A stretch of DNA of 64,000 nucleotides, taken from positions 1 through 64,000 of the forward strand of contig DAGC01000011.1 of assembly GCA_002495625.1 (NCBI GenBank), read 5' to 3'. A program made the translations under genes and the position numbers. Origin of the DNA: Methanobacterium sp. UBA375. GTDB lineage: Archaea > Methanobacteriota > Methanobacteria > Methanobacteriales > Methanobacteriaceae. Positions 28,907 through 37,334 of this stretch are shown here, piece by piece. Numbering within the stretch: the stretch's first letter is position 1; every line of letters starts with the position of its first letter. The notes below the pieces were generated by a model, which did not search any database, was not told the DNA's origin, and worked only from the letters and a program-made list of their open reading frames with translations.

Positions 28907-29737
28907 TCATATGATGTTCATTCCTAAAACACCCAGTTCGTAAAAATGTGTCATTGCCAGAACTTGCAGACAGACTACCAGCAACACGGTAACTCCGATA
29001 TATGCGTACTCCGTTTTTCCCAGTTTTTTCTTTCGGTCCTGGTAAAAATTTGATTGATCTGAAAAACCACGGCTTACCATACTCATATATATAGTTTCGC
29101 CCTGTTCATATGCCCTTAGGAACATCATAGCTACAGTGTAACCTAACTGTTTCATCCTCCATTTGTAGGGAATCTTCTTATTGAAGGCATCGAAACATCT
29201 GGCCTTCTGGGCATGCATGATCCTGTGCAGTTCATCGTAGAACATGAAGAGGAATCTGATCATGAGACTGAATATCATGGCCAGTTCCCGGGGCATGCCT
29301 AACTTCCTGAAGGATTGGGCAACTTCCTGCATAGGACTTATAGATGATAAAAGTACTATGGAAGTTAAAGCCACTATGAGTCTGGACATGAGAAGCACCG
29401 CCCACATCAACCCCTGTTGCGTAACCTGTAAGCCGAAAATTCCAGTCCATATCACATCACCAGGATGTATGAATGGCTGGAATGCGATTATGAACCCTCC
29501 AAAGGGTAATAACAGTAATATTCTTTTAAATGAGCTTTTAAATGAAACCTGGGATATGTAAATTAAAATCAGAAGATACAACTCTAAAAAAGCCAGAACT
29601 ACTATCTGAGTAGAAAACACAGCGTACACTATAATAAATATCAATAAAATTAATTTCACCCTTCCATCCATTAGATGGAGGATGCTTTCCTTTTCGGTTT
29701 CCCTTTCAAGCTCTCTAACCGAGCCTACTCCATTCAT
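28907..29737 (-). CDS. cbiQ: Ni/Co ECF-type transporter transmembrane (T) component
   Basis: A 276-residue protein with about five membrane segments and the coupling motifs ARCFDAFNKK and YMSMVSRGF characteristic of CbiQ/EcfT proteins, which link the ATPases to the substrate-binding CbiM. It lies between the PDGLE gene and cbiO in the expected order. The gap to cbiO is 56 nt. Confidence 0.9.
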   Translation of the reverse strand: MNGVGSVRELERETEKESILHLMDGRVKLILLIFIIVYAVFSTQIVVLAFLELYLLILIYISQVSFKSSFKRILLLLPFGGFIIAFQPFIHPGDVIWTGIFGLQVTQQGLMWAVLLMSRLIVALTSIVLLSSISPMQEVAQSFRKLGMPRELAMIFSLMIRFLFMFYDELHRIMHAQKARCFDAFNKKIPYKWRMKQLGYTVAMMFLRAYEQGETIYMSMVSRGFSDQSNFYQDRKKKLGKTEYAYIGVTVLLVVCLQVLAMTHFYELGVLGMNII

Positions 29738-29811
29738 GAGGAATCTCCTTTTGAAATGTATCTGATTTTTATGTTTTTTTATCCTAAAAAAGATTTAATA
29801 AAAAAATAAAA

Positions 29812-29821
29812 GGGGGGGGGG
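29812..29821. repeat. Homopolymer run of ten G
   Basis: Ten consecutive G on the plus strand in the 86-nt gap between cbiQ and the PDGLE gene, directly next to an A-rich tract. It could be a slippage hotspot or mark a length error in the assembly. No coding frame is affected. Confidence 0.7.
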
Positions 29822-29823
29822 AT

Positions 29824-30123
29824 TTATTTGGATGCTTCTGGTGGGTTTCTTCTTTTTAGTAGTTCAGCAACGATATAGGCTATTATCAACGTAATAATTA
29901 TACCTATAACCAGTGCCGCTATTTCCCCAATTTTATCCAAACCTTCAATGGTGTAGTCTGGGAATGGGGATTCGTATGAAGCTTCGACTTCAGGAACACC
30001 TGCATCTTCTGCCGATTTTTCCAGGCCGTCAGGATCAGGTGATGCAATGAATGGTGACATGACGGCAATCACCAGACAAATGATTACACCGGCGATAACA
30101 ATGTATTTATCATTGGTACTCAT
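29824..30123 (-). CDS. PDGLE-domain protein (CbiN/NikN-like accessory subunit)
   Basis: A 99-residue protein with two membrane helices (about 8-26 and 68-90). The extracytoplasmic loop carries the defining motif [12 protein letters not shown]. This family takes the place of CbiN in nickel and cobalt ECF importers and helps load CbiM. Its ATG overlaps the cbiM stop codon (ATGA), so translation is coupled. PDGLE proteins often mark nickel systems (NikMN), which fits the His-tailed ATPase. Confidence 0.85.
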   Translation of the reverse strand: MSTNDKYIVIAGVIICLVIAVMSPFIASPDPDGLEKSAEDAGVPEVEASYESPFPDYTIEGLDKIGEIAALVIGIIITLIIAYIVAELLKRRNPPEASK

Positions 30124-30794
30124 TTGGCAGCCACCTCCTCACTTTCTTCGAGTTTCTGTCCACCTGATGTTTTGCCCCTGTTCCAGGCAAGTAGATCTGG
30201 TCTTAATTTATCCAGTGCAATGAGTACAACCACGGTTAAGATTGCTTCTATTACACCTATAAATGCATGGTATATTCCCATTGAAGCTAATCCTATGTCT
30301 AATGGGAAGGTTCCTGCTAGCCACATCTCTACCGCTACTACTTCGGCTGCTATAAACAGTGATAGCCATGCAGCTATTGCTGCTGCAGGATATTTGCCTG
30401 TGAACTTTTCTAGGCCTCTAAAGGAGAAGTATGCAACTGCACCTCCTATTAAACCCATGTTAACTACATTTGCACCTAAAGCAGTTATTCCTCCATCTCC
30501 AAAGAACAGAGCCTGTACTAATAGTACTATGAAGAGTACAAGTACTGCGGCTTCGGGTGCAAGGAATACAATGGCAACCAGTGCGCCACCTAGCATATGT
30601 CCGCTTGTACCAAAGGGTATAGGCATGTTCATGGACATTATTGCGAATATTCCAGCTGATAAAACTGCTATTAATGGAATCAACTTTTCATCAAGATTCT
30701 TTCTCGCCCATTTGAGGGAGAAATACAGGGCCACAAACATAATAACATAGTATATGGGCCATGTCCAGGATAAAAAACCATCTGGTATATGCAA
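30120..30794 (-). CDS. cbiM: Ni/Co ECF-type transporter substrate-binding membrane subunit
   Basis: About 224 residues from TTG at 30794, chosen because GGAGG lies 7 nt upstream and the product then begins Met-His-Ile-Pro-Asp-Gly. In CbiM/NikM the N-terminal amine and His2 bind the metal, so this start is needed for function; the longer ATG frame from 30878 is rejected. Later motifs are [36 protein letters not shown] and AVEMWLAGT. First gene of the cbiM-PDGLE-cbiQ-cbiO operon, which imports nickel and/or cobalt. Confidence 0.92.
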   Translation of the reverse strand: MHIPDGFLSWTWPIYYVIMFVALYFSLKWARKNLDEKLIPLIAVLSAGIFAIMSMNMPIPFGTSGHMLGGALVAIVFLAPEAAVLVLFIVLLVQALFFGDGGITALGANVVNMGLIGGAVAYFSFRGLEKFTGKYPAAAIAAWLSLFIAAEVVAVEMWLAGTFPLDIGLASMGIYHAFIGVIEAILTVVVLIALDKLRPDLLAWNRGKTSGGQKLEESEEVAAK

Positions 30795-31145
30795 TTTTTC
30801 GCCTCCTCGTTTTTGTTTTTTTCTAAGTGGAGTTAATGGTATGTTGTTCAAAACTAGTATTACTTTTCTTAACTTCATTTATAAAGCAGGTAATACGTTT
30901 TAAACAATGTTTTAACCCCTAAATCCTCAATTAGACTCTGGATTTTCATAATATAAACGTTTCCCTGAGTATTACTATAATCCCTATTTGCTTATGAAAA
31001 GTATTAATTAATTAATACAAAATGCCATTTTTAAGCCTTTTTTGTAATAAAATTTTAATTGGACTACCATTTTTGAAATTTTTTCAATAAAAAAAGTGAA
31101 AATTGAAAAATTTTTTTAGTTTACAATATTGGTTTTTGTGAAATT
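30795..31145. other. cbiM promoter region with several AT-rich repeats
   Basis: 351 nt without a gene. On the minus strand a TATA-like TTTATAAAT (about 30878-30886) gives a leader of about 60 nt before cbiM. AGTATTACT occurs at 30856-30864 and 30968-30976, and a perfect 18-bp palindrome at 31001-31018. The remainder is low-complexity A/T next to the 3' end of the HTH gene. Confidence 0.55.
31001..31018. promoter_or_regulatory. 18-bp perfect palindrome upstream of cbiM
   Basis: GTATTAATTAATTAATAC is its own reverse complement, with half-sites GTATTA and TAATAC, a layout reminiscent of NikR operators (paired half-sites). It lies about 120 nt upstream of the TATA box of cbiM. Two AGTATTACT elements lie between it and the gene. 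Operator function is inferred. Confidence 0.45.
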
Positions 31146-31535
31146 TTACAAGGTTCTACCTATCTCCAGCACATCGAATTCGTCTATATCTACACTTCCT
31201 ATGGCTTGAAGGCATTCTTCACTAGGCATTTCGCCCAATTCCTTAAGATCCACGCCTTTTTCTTCTTCCAAACCTTTAAGGAAGTACTTGAAGTCGGGTC
31301 CCAGTTCGTCTTTTATCCAGTAACCTCTGCCAATGTGTTTAAGATCGTCCTGGTTGAATTCTGCGGTTAATGCCTTTATTTTCCCAAGTAAATGCTCCGA
31401 TGGTTGTTTGAAACTCCCCATCTCCAGTGCAGTGTAGGTATAAAGTGGTATATCTAATGTTCTGGCCAGTTCTCTTTGGGTTGTCTTTGTATACTTACGG
31501 TACCCTAAAAGTAGGTACCTTAAATCTTCTTCCAT
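31146..31535 (-). CDS. HTH (XRE-like) DNA-binding protein
   Basis: A 129-residue protein with an N-terminal helix-turn-helix (TKTTQRELARTLDIPLYTYTALEMGSF, residues about 16-42) and an acidic C-terminal half of no recognised family. RBS GGAGGTCG precedes the ATG. Its own TATA box overlaps an inverted repeat (31587-31610), consistent with autoregulation. It is on the same strand as the cbiM operon and 350 nt upstream of it, so it could regulate metal uptake, but nothing in the protein itself shows metal binding. Confidence 0.7.
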   Translation of the reverse strand: MEEDLRYLLLGYRKYTKTTQRELARTLDIPLYTYTALEMGSFKQPSEHLLGKIKALTAEFNQDDLKHIGRGYWIKDELGPDFKYFLKGLEEEKGVDLKELGEMPSEECLQAIGSVDIDEFDVLEIGRTL

Positions 31536-32039
31536 TTTTTCGACCTCCTTTTATTTTGCTGATAATGGTATGCTCTGCTTCTTATAAATACTTTTCTTAA
31601 AAAAAGTATTACTAAATTTTATTTCAACTATAAATGAATCATACTCCTATTTTAGTGAAATTGTAGGAGCAATCTAATAGATAAAAAACCTCATTGAACG
31701 GGTTTATTTTAAATTTTTTACTTCCATAAGCTTTTAACAATGAAATAGGGTCAAATTACTCTTTTAAAAGAAATTTCATGTTGATTCACCTAATAATACT
31801 TTTGCACTGGAAAAAATAGCCTATCGTAATATTTTTTTATAGATAGTTATTTATAGACTGTTTTTGTTATCTTATTAACAGAAGGGTTTAGCTTATGTTT
31901 AACAGTTTAGCGACCAGAATCCAGATATTTATCTTACCTGATAATTATTTACGCTCTGTTAATGATTCCTTCAAGAATAGCTGATAAAATGTCAAATTCA
32001 CAGATATGTAGATAAAAAAACAAGATAGAAGGGTGTTTA
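31536..32039. other. 504-nt AT-rich divergent intergenic region
   Basis: Holds the promoter and operator-like repeat of the HTH gene (31582-31613) on the left and, on the right, AAGGGTG just before the TPR gene start. A short duplicated ATTTATAGA/TTTATAGA element occurs near 31836-31860. No gene, RNA or other structure is recognised in the middle 350 nt. Confidence 0.5.
31587..31610. promoter_or_regulatory. Inverted repeat overlapping the TATA box of the HTH gene
   Basis: Arms AATACTTTT (31587-31595) and AAAAGTATT (31602-31610) separated by 6 nt. The minus-strand TATA (TATTTATAAG, 31582-31591) overlaps one arm, and AGTATTACT follows the other. A bound dimer would block TBP. The gene product, an HTH protein, is the simplest candidate ligand. 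Confidence 0.5.
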
Positions 32040-32771
32040 ATGAAAAAAACTACCTTGGACATAGTAACTGGATCGATCTTCCTTACCCTGTATCTTCTTT
32101 ACCTGATGGTCACAGAAGATTACTTCAATCCTATCTTCCTATTTTTCGCTGTTTTTGGTTCTGTAGAATTGGTAACCGGTATATTCAGCCTAAAGGGATA
32201 CTACCAAAAAAGGATGTACATTGGATCTTTAACTGCTCTTCTGCTTTTAATATTAATATCGAGCTTTATCCCGGTATATTTATCACCTGATACATATAAT
32301 TTATTCATTTTCTTGCTGTGGGCAATAATAGTCATATTAGCCATATACAAATTAGCTCGTAATGAGATAAAATCTCTAAAACTAATACAAAAATACAGGA
32401 AAACCTTGGAAACAAACCCTGATGACTTTAAAATTTGGAATAACTATGGAATAGCCCTTAAAAAAATTAAAGAATATAAAAGAGCGGTAGAAGCCTATGA
32501 TAAAGCTCTGGAAATAAACCCGGGATATACAACTGCCATGTATAACAAGGGAATAGCCCTGGCAGAGGGGAGTAAATATAAAAAAGCCATTGAAACCTAT
32601 GATCAGGTGCTGGAAATGGATCCAGATGATGTTAATGCGTGGATCAATAAAGGCAGTAGTCTGGCATCCATAGGTAAATTTAAAGAAGCAATGGAGTGTT
32701 ACGATAAAGTATTGAAAATAGATCCTGAGAATACGAAAGCAAAGTTCAATAAAGGGATTATGCAGGAATAA
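32040..32771 (+). CDS. Membrane-anchored TPR protein
   Basis: A 243-residue protein. Four hydrophobic segments in residues 8-105 anchor it. The cytoplasmic C-terminal half has three clear tetratricopeptide repeats with the consensus YDKALEINPGYTTAMYNKGIAL spaced by 34 residues, plus a partial one before them. TPR arrays mediate protein-protein contacts; the partner is unknown. The radical SAM gene starts 21 nt downstream and is probably cotranscribed. Confidence 0.82.
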   Translation: MKKTTLDIVTGSIFLTLYLLYLMVTEDYFNPIFLFFAVFGSVELVTGIFSLKGYYQKRMYIGSLTALLLLILISSFIPVYLSPDTYNLFIFLLWAIIVILAIYKLARNEIKSLKLIQKYRKTLETNPDDFKIWNNYGIALKKIKEYKRAVEAYDKALEINPGYTTAMYNKGIALAEGSKYKKAIETYDQVLEMDPDDVNAWINKGSSLASIGKFKEAMECYDKVLKIDPENTKAKFNKGIMQE

Positions 32772-32792
32772 AAAAAATAGACGGTGTTTTAA

Positions 32793-33569
32793 ATGGAATA
32801 TCGACATATACCATTTATTACCCTATCAGAAATAGCACCACGGGTTTGGATAACTCTTTCCGACTGTAATTTTAAATGTAGAGGATGTTTCAGTCCAGTT
32901 AGAGGTATCAAAGGGAAAAATATGAGTGTTGATGAACTGGTGAACCTGGTAAAAAAAGCTTCCCGGGACTACTATCAAAAATTGCCCCAGGAGGTCATAA
33001 TAACCGGAGGGGAACCCACTCTGAATCGTAATTACCTAGTTGATCTGATTTCTAAACTAAATTTCAGTTATGTGGTAATAGAAACCAATGGCTACTTTTT
33101 AGATGAAGAATACGTTGATGAGTTAATCAAAGCCGGATTGAAGGAGATAATGCTGGATTTGAAGGCCTATGATGAAGGACTGCACAAACAGTATACTGGT
33201 TTTCCGAATCGTTCCATACTACAAAACGCAAGGGCAATTCATAGGAAAATCAAGCTCGTCATCAAAACAGTTTACATACCGGTGATAGTAGATGGGTCTG
33301 AAATAGAAGATATTGCCCTGTTCATTTCAACTATAGATCCAGAAATAGAATACAGGATAAATGATTTTAAACCTTCAAAGGGCATATCCAGAACTCCCAC
33401 CAGCCAGGAAATGGAGAATGCCTATTTAGGGGCTAAAAAGTATTTAAAAAATGTTATACTAAGTAGGAGTTGTAGAAGGGAAGGAATAGCTCCAAGAAAG
33501 TTTAGCTGGATAACCGTATTTTCCGATGGGACCTTCCAGAGGAGATCGTTGGGGGATTATCGGGGTTAA
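32793..33569 (+). CDS. Radical SAM protein (activase-like)
   Basis: A 258-residue radical SAM enzyme. The 4Fe-4S motif is CNFKCRGC (residues about 27-34), followed by GGEPTL (SAM-binding GGE) and IETNGYF. It resembles pyruvate-formate-lyase-activase-type enzymes, but no glycyl radical enzyme lies nearby. Only the cluster cysteines are conserved; there is no SPASM-like C-terminal cluster, only an isolated Cys near residue 225. It is linked by short gaps to the TPR gene upstream and the orphan cbiM downstream (62 nt). Confidence 0.8.
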   Translation: MEYRHIPFITLSEIAPRVWITLSDCNFKCRGCFSPVRGIKGKNMSVDELVNLVKKASRDYYQKLPQEVIITGGEPTLNRNYLVDLISKLNFSYVVIETNGYFLDEEYVDELIKAGLKEIMLDLKAYDEGLHKQYTGFPNRSILQNARAIHRKIKLVIKTVYIPVIVDGSEIEDIALFISTIDPEIEYRINDFKPSKGISRTPTSQEMENAYLGAKKYLKNVILSRSCRREGIAPRKFSWITVFSDGTFQRRSLGDYRG

Positions 33570-33631
33570 CAATCTTTATATAGTAGGAAAGATTGCATAA
33601 AAATTAATATACATTAACTTGGAGAATTAAG

Positions 33632-34315
33632 ATGCATATTCCTGATGGTTTCATTCCTTTATGGCAATGTATTATATATGGATTAATAATCTTCATAGCA
33701 TGGATTTTTACCCTTAAATGGGTGGTGGAAAGCCTAATTAAATTGGAAAAGGAAAAACCAACCGATAAGAGGATATTTTCATATATACTCCTATTTTTGT
33801 TCCTAACATTATTTGCCTTTGTGATACAGGCCTTCAACATACCAGTACCCTTCGGAACCAGTGCTGGCCTGGTTGGTGCTGCTTTAATAGCCATAATACT
33901 TCGAAGTCCGTGGGGAGCGGTTCTGGTTTTGACTCCGGTGATCCTAGTTCAGGGTTTGTTCTTTGGAGACGGGGGTCTGACGGTTCTGGGTGCAAACATA
34001 CTCAATATTGGTGTCATAGCTGGCTTCACTGGGTTTTATATCTATAAGTTGGCCAAACCATTGGGAAAAATACCAAGAGCATTGGTAGGTGGATTTTTTG
34101 CTGGATTATTATCACTGGTTGTAACATCTGCGGCAGTAGCAGTGGAGATGTGGCTTGCTGGTACTTTCCCACTGGTGGAAGGACTTATTTTTATGACTTT
34201 CTATCATGCAATAATGGGAGTTGTTGAAGGAATAATGACCATGGTGGGTTGTGTTTTGCTTATGGTTTTAAGATCCGAAGGAAAATCCCAAAAGAGCAAA
34301 GATATTGGTCTATAA
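33632..34315 (+). CDS. cbiM: Second CbiM/NikM-like substrate-binding permease (orphan)
   Basis: A 227-residue CbiM homologue beginning MHIPDGFIPLW, so the N-terminal metal site is intact. Other motifs match the first copy: [56 protein letters not shown] precedes the ATG. No CbiN, Q or O genes lie beside it, so it may use the CbiQ/O encoded at 28-29.7 kb, or work alone as some S components do. It converges with the NikR-like gene. Confidence 0.85.
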   Translation: MHIPDGFIPLWQCIIYGLIIFIAWIFTLKWVVESLIKLEKEKPTDKRIFSYILLFLFLTLFAFVIQAFNIPVPFGTSAGLVGAALIAIILRSPWGAVLVLTPVILVQGLFFGDGGLTVLGANILNIGVIAGFTGFYIYKLAKPLGKIPRALVGGFFAGLLSLVVTSAAVAVEMWLAGTFPLVEGLIFMTFYHAIMGVVEGIMTMVGCVLLMVLRSEGKSQKSKDIGL

Positions 34316-34336
34316 GATACGCTTTGTGGTATCTTT

Positions 34337-34747
34337 TTATTCTGGAAGATTTTCACTAGTGCTGGTGAGTTTGACATGTTCTACTCCTTTGAGTCTTTTG
34401 ATTTTTTCGGTGAGGTTGCGAATGTTTTTCACGTCTCCCCTTACCACTATGACTTCCTGACAGTATTTTTCCCCTATGTCCATGCGCATAACTGCTTTAA
34501 TTTCTTTTCTAAATTCGTGTTGAATGTCTACCAGATCTTCCAAGACTCCAGTGTAGTGGTATTTGAAAATTACAGCTATTGTACCCGTTCTTTGCCCTTC
34601 CATCTCCCTCATCCACTGATAACGGAGTATATAATCCTGCAAGGCATCTCTGATTCCCTTAGATCTTGAATTGTAACCCCTGTCCTGTAAAACTTCATCA
34701 AAGTCTTTAAGCAGCTTTCGGGGTAAGGACATGCTAATTCTCATCAT
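34337..34747 (-). CDS. nikR: NikR-like ribbon-helix-helix regulator with altered metal site
   Basis: A 136-residue protein with an N-terminal ribbon-helix-helix domain (RISMSLPRKLLKDFDEVL) and the ACT-like C-terminal NikR domain. Aligned with E. coli NikR, the nickel ligands His76 and Cys95 are kept (His77, Cys96), but His87 and His89 are replaced by Arg88 and Asp90. It may therefore bind another metal, bind nickel weakly, or not sense metal. RBS GGAGGGAT precedes the ATG. Its position between Ni/Co transport genes and cfbA still argues for a metal-related regulon. Confidence 0.8.
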   Translation of the reverse strand: MMRISMSLPRKLLKDFDEVLQDRGYNSRSKGIRDALQDYILRYQWMREMEGQRTGTIAVIFKYHYTGVLEDLVDIQHEFRKEIKAVMRMDIGEKYCQEVIVVRGDVKNIRNLTEKIKRLKGVEHVKLTSTSENLPE

Positions 34748-34984
34748 GTATTAAATCCCTCCTTAAATATGACATAAACATCCCCTCCGTGTTCATAAAA
34801 AATAGGAATTAACTATTACAATTTTCTTCTTTTTTAGTAATAAATATTTCTTCTCAAAAAGGTTAAAGGGTTCTGCGTAACTTATATGGCTGTAATATCT
34901 TAAAATTGAACAAAAGCTACCAAAATAAATATTAAACAGATAAATAAATTGTTTTATTATGGTAATTAATGAGGAGTGAAAAAC
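34748..34984. other. AT-rich intergenic region upstream of the NikR-like gene
   Basis: 237 nt between the divergent NikR-like gene and the small candidate gene at 34985. Several A/T-rich TATA-like stretches but no clear palindrome. Nothing else recognised. Confidence 0.4.
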
Positions 34985-35065
34985 GTGCACAACCATGAAA
35001 AACCGGAAAGTCATCTCTGTTACAAGCTTGGTAAGGTTAACCGTAAAAATTTACAGGCAGTATGA
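34985..35065 (+). CDS. Candidate 26-residue histidine-containing small protein
   Basis: GTG at 34985 is preceded by GAGGAGTGA ending 5 nt upstream, an unusually good ribosome binding site for a random frame. The product reads (M)HNHEKPESHLCYKLG... and ends at TGA 35063-35065: three His and one Cys in the first eleven residues. A GC-rich hairpin follows (35066-35079). It lies between the NikR-like gene and cfbA, converging with cfbA. Could be a metal-binding microprotein or a leader peptide; it could also be chance. Confidence 0.35.
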   Translation: MHNHEKPESHLCYKLGKVNRKNLQAV

Positions 35066-35079
35066 GGGCGAATTAGCCC
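35066..35079 (+). terminator. GC hairpin after the small ORF
   Basis: GGGCGAATTAGCCC forms a 4-bp GC stem with a 6-nt loop, followed by AGTTTAATAT. A longer-range alternative pairing GGGCG (35066-35070) with CGCCC (35096-35100) is possible. Weak terminator or regulatory hairpin. Confidence 0.35.
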
Positions 35080-35106
35080 AGTTTAATATCACTCCCGCCC
35101 AATGAA

Positions 35107-35538
35107 TTAAGCTTTAAGGGCGTCTTCCACCCTATCCCCTATTATATCGGCGATCCTTGGATCAGGACCAAATGGTTCGATGTAGACGATTTCCCCTTCA
35201 AATTTAATATCTTCCTGTTTCAGTTTTTTGTAACCAGCATCTTCACGTGGTTTACTTAAACCCAGCATGTAGGTAATGTCCTGTTTGGTGTGAACGCCGT
35301 GTGCTATGAAAAGAGGTACAGCAATAATTTTACTAACACCCTTTTTTGCCAGGGTATTTATGGCAGTACGTATAGTTGGCTTTTCTACATTCATAAATCC
35401 CACTTCCACAGGGAAATCTGACCTTTCCTTATACTTGTGAGCCAGTTCGAGTATCACTTTTCTTCCGTAGGGTAAACTACTCCCATGTCCGATGAGTAAA
35501 ATGCCAGTACTTTCCTTTGAGTGTGAATCTTTCTCCAT
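35107..35538 (-). CDS. cfbA: Sirohydrochlorin nickel/cobalt chelatase CfbA (CbiX-short)
   Basis: A 143-residue short-type chelatase with the two active-site histidine motifs LIGHGSSLPYGR (His18) and PLFIAHGVHTKQD (His80, His83). In methanogens this enzyme inserts Ni into sirohydrochlorin as the first committed step of coenzyme F430 synthesis, or Co for cobamides. RBS GGAGGA precedes the ATG. The other cfb genes are not in the window. Its product feeds the MCR II encoded 2.5 kb away. Confidence 0.92.
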   Translation of the reverse strand: MEKDSHSKESTGILLIGHGSSLPYGRKVILELAHKYKERSDFPVEVGFMNVEKPTIRTAINTLAKKGVSKIIAVPLFIAHGVHTKQDITYMLGLSKPREDAGYKKLKQEDIKFEGEIVYIEPFGPDPRIADIIGDRVEDALKA

Positions 35539-35994
35539 TATATGTCCTCCGTCTGTGATAAGAATTATATGAGTAATAAACTCTGTAAATAGTTTATTAT
35601 AATTTCGGTTCTATTAGACCATATGGAAGGTCATCATATTTAAAGATAGTTTAAAGCTTGTTTGGGTAATACTCAATTTTTCTTGAATTTTTTGGTGGAT
35701 TAAATCATTGAAGCCCATTAAAACTCAAAATAAATTATAAAAATGTTTTTAAGAGGCAAGAAAAAAGATGGACTCTAAAATTTCTTTTAAATTTTTAAAA
35801 GAGGATCGATGATCTGCTAAATATGAAAAATATGTTTAAATGTTTTGAATACCGGTTATGAAAAATATTAAATATAATGAATAAAATATGAAGAAATATC
35901 AACCAATAACATTTGATTAAACCAGGTGAAAGAGTCCTTCCACTACTGTAAATATGCTCCAACCTGGTTTATCCACATAAATTTAGGTGATTTA
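35539..35994. other. 456-nt AT-rich intergenic region
   Basis: Divergent region between cfbA and the lipoprotein gene. Very A/T rich with several TATA-like stretches. The frame of the lipoprotein stays open back to 35926, but the lipobox start at 35995 is clearly the real one. No other feature recognised. Confidence 0.45.
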
Positions 35995-36504
35995 ATGAAT
36001 AAAGTAATAATACCTGTTTTAATCATAATTTTGGCCGTAGTGGCGATTTCTGGCTGTACTGAACAGGCACAAAATAAAACCTACTCTGCAAATGGAGTAA
36101 CCTTTCAGTACCCTGAAAACTGGACTGAATTGAATGAAACTGAATATCAGACCCTTGATTTGGGAAGTAATATTGAAGTGATATTCATTTTAGGCAATGA
36201 ACAGACTGCTTTGACTTTTGAAAAAGTTATTCCCGGCCAAAATCAGGTGCTGAATACCTTACCTGGATGGGCTCAAGCAATAAAGTCTATGTTATCTTCT
36301 AGAGGGGCCCAACTTTTATCTGAGAAAAATTTAACTGTATCTGGAGTCGATGCTTATCAACTCAGGTTCAGGTCTAGCGATGGATATTACTATACCAGTA
36401 CGGCATTTATAAAAAATGATACAGGCTATGTATTAATGTATACCAGCACTTCCAACGAAACAAAAACCTTGGACAATATATTGAACAGTTTCCAAATGGA
36501 ATAA
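35995..36504 (+). CDS. Lipoprotein with PsbP-like domain
   Basis: 169 residues from the ATG at 35995, preceded by AGGTGAT. Signal peptide MNKVIIPVLIIILAVVAISGC with a lipobox Cys, then a domain with NGVTFQYPENWTEL and SGVDAYQLRF typical of PsbP-like (DUF1795-type) lipoproteins common in Methanobacterium. It is anchored outside the membrane; function unknown. A longer frame from 35926 would bury the signal peptide and is rejected. Confidence 0.75.
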   Translation: MNKVIIPVLIIILAVVAISGCTEQAQNKTYSANGVTFQYPENWTELNETEYQTLDLGSNIEVIFILGNEQTALTFEKVIPGQNQVLNTLPGWAQAIKSMLSSRGAQLLSEKNLTVSGVDAYQLRFRSSDGYYYTSTAFIKNDTGYVLMYTSTSNETKTLDNILNSFQME

Positions 36505-36530
36505 AGAGATTTCCAGATACTATAAAAGGG

Positions 36531-37334
36531 TTATACGATCTTCCGGATCAACACTGAAGTGTTGTTAACTTTACCGGTAGGTAGGATCATGACTTCCTTA
36601 TGGAAGCCTCGTGTGGCTTTCTCTGTAACTGGAGAGTATAGAATGGCCCTCATTCCGGTGTAGGTCCGGTAGATGATGGGGGTTACTGTATCCACGATCT
36701 CCCACAGGTTGGTGAACACCCGCTCCTTTGGCTCAGCCAGGGCAGCCACCATTATCACTGTGTAGTCTATATCCCGTGCACTGGTTTCGTCTCCTGTTAC
36801 GACCTCGATTTCAGATTCCAGCTCCAGTTTCTCAAGCACCTGCCGGGATAACTCTGCCACCTCTGGCTCTATCTCCACACTCACACACCGGGATCCATAT
36901 AGTTTGTTGAATAGGATCAGGGTCAGGGGGAGCGGTCCTCCGCCTATAAATACCACCTTCTGTTCTGGGGTGAATTTCACCAGTTGATTCTCGTTTTTTA
37001 TAAGTCCCTGGTAACGGGGGTAGAAGTGGAATGATTCCAGGGTTGCCCAGGGGTCATCCGACCCTAATATGGCCTTTGCATTTTCAGTTTCCAGTCTGGC
37101 CCCAAATTTCACGTAAAATTTCCTGATTATTTTCAGGGCTTCGTTCATCTGTTCATCGTCCAGAATGTGCTTGGCCGAGTCGAAATCGATTTCCTGATCA
37201 TGGGCAATTTCTTCCACAGAATCCATGAGGGGTATGATCTCATCCATGGGCATTTCTTCCAGTTTGTAATCGTCGTATTCTTTTAAAGAATTAGCTATGG
37301 CCTTAATTTTATCCCAGTATTTATAACAACTCAT
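36531..37334 (-). CDS. nas: Nicotianamine synthase (archaeal, thermonicotianamine type)
   Basis: A 267-residue archaeal nicotianamine synthase. The SAM-binding Rossmann motif VVFIGGGPLPLTLILF, preceded by ESFHFYPRYQGLIKNE, is characteristic. Glu82 and Tyr108 match the positions (Glu81, Tyr107) described as important in the Methanothermobacter enzyme, which condenses several aminocarboxypropyl groups from SAM into a nicotianamine-like metal chelator. Nickel or iron handling is the likely role, fitting its place between cfbA and the MCR operon. Confidence 0.88.
   Translation of the reverse strand: MSCYKYWDKIKAIANSLKEYDDYKLEEMPMDEIIPLMDSVEEIAHDQEIDFDSAKHILDDEQMNEALKIIRKFYVKFGARLETENAKAILGSDDPWATLESFHFYPRYQGLIKNENQLVKFTPEQKVVFIGGGPLPLTLILFNKLYGSRCVSVEIEPEVAELSRQVLEKLELESEIEVVTGDETSARDIDYTVIMVAALAEPKERVFTNLWEIVDTVTPIIYRTYTGMRAILYSPVTEKATRGFHKEVMILPTGKVNNTSVLIRKIV

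Noticed and set aside
30795..30878. Longer ATG start for cbiM
   Set aside because: CbiM needs Met1-His2 for metal binding; the TTG at 30794 with GGAGG upstream gives exactly that N-terminus.
35926..35994. Longer start for the PsbP-like lipoprotein
   Set aside because: It would place 23 residues before a perfect lipoprotein signal peptide that has its own AGGTGAT ribosome binding site.
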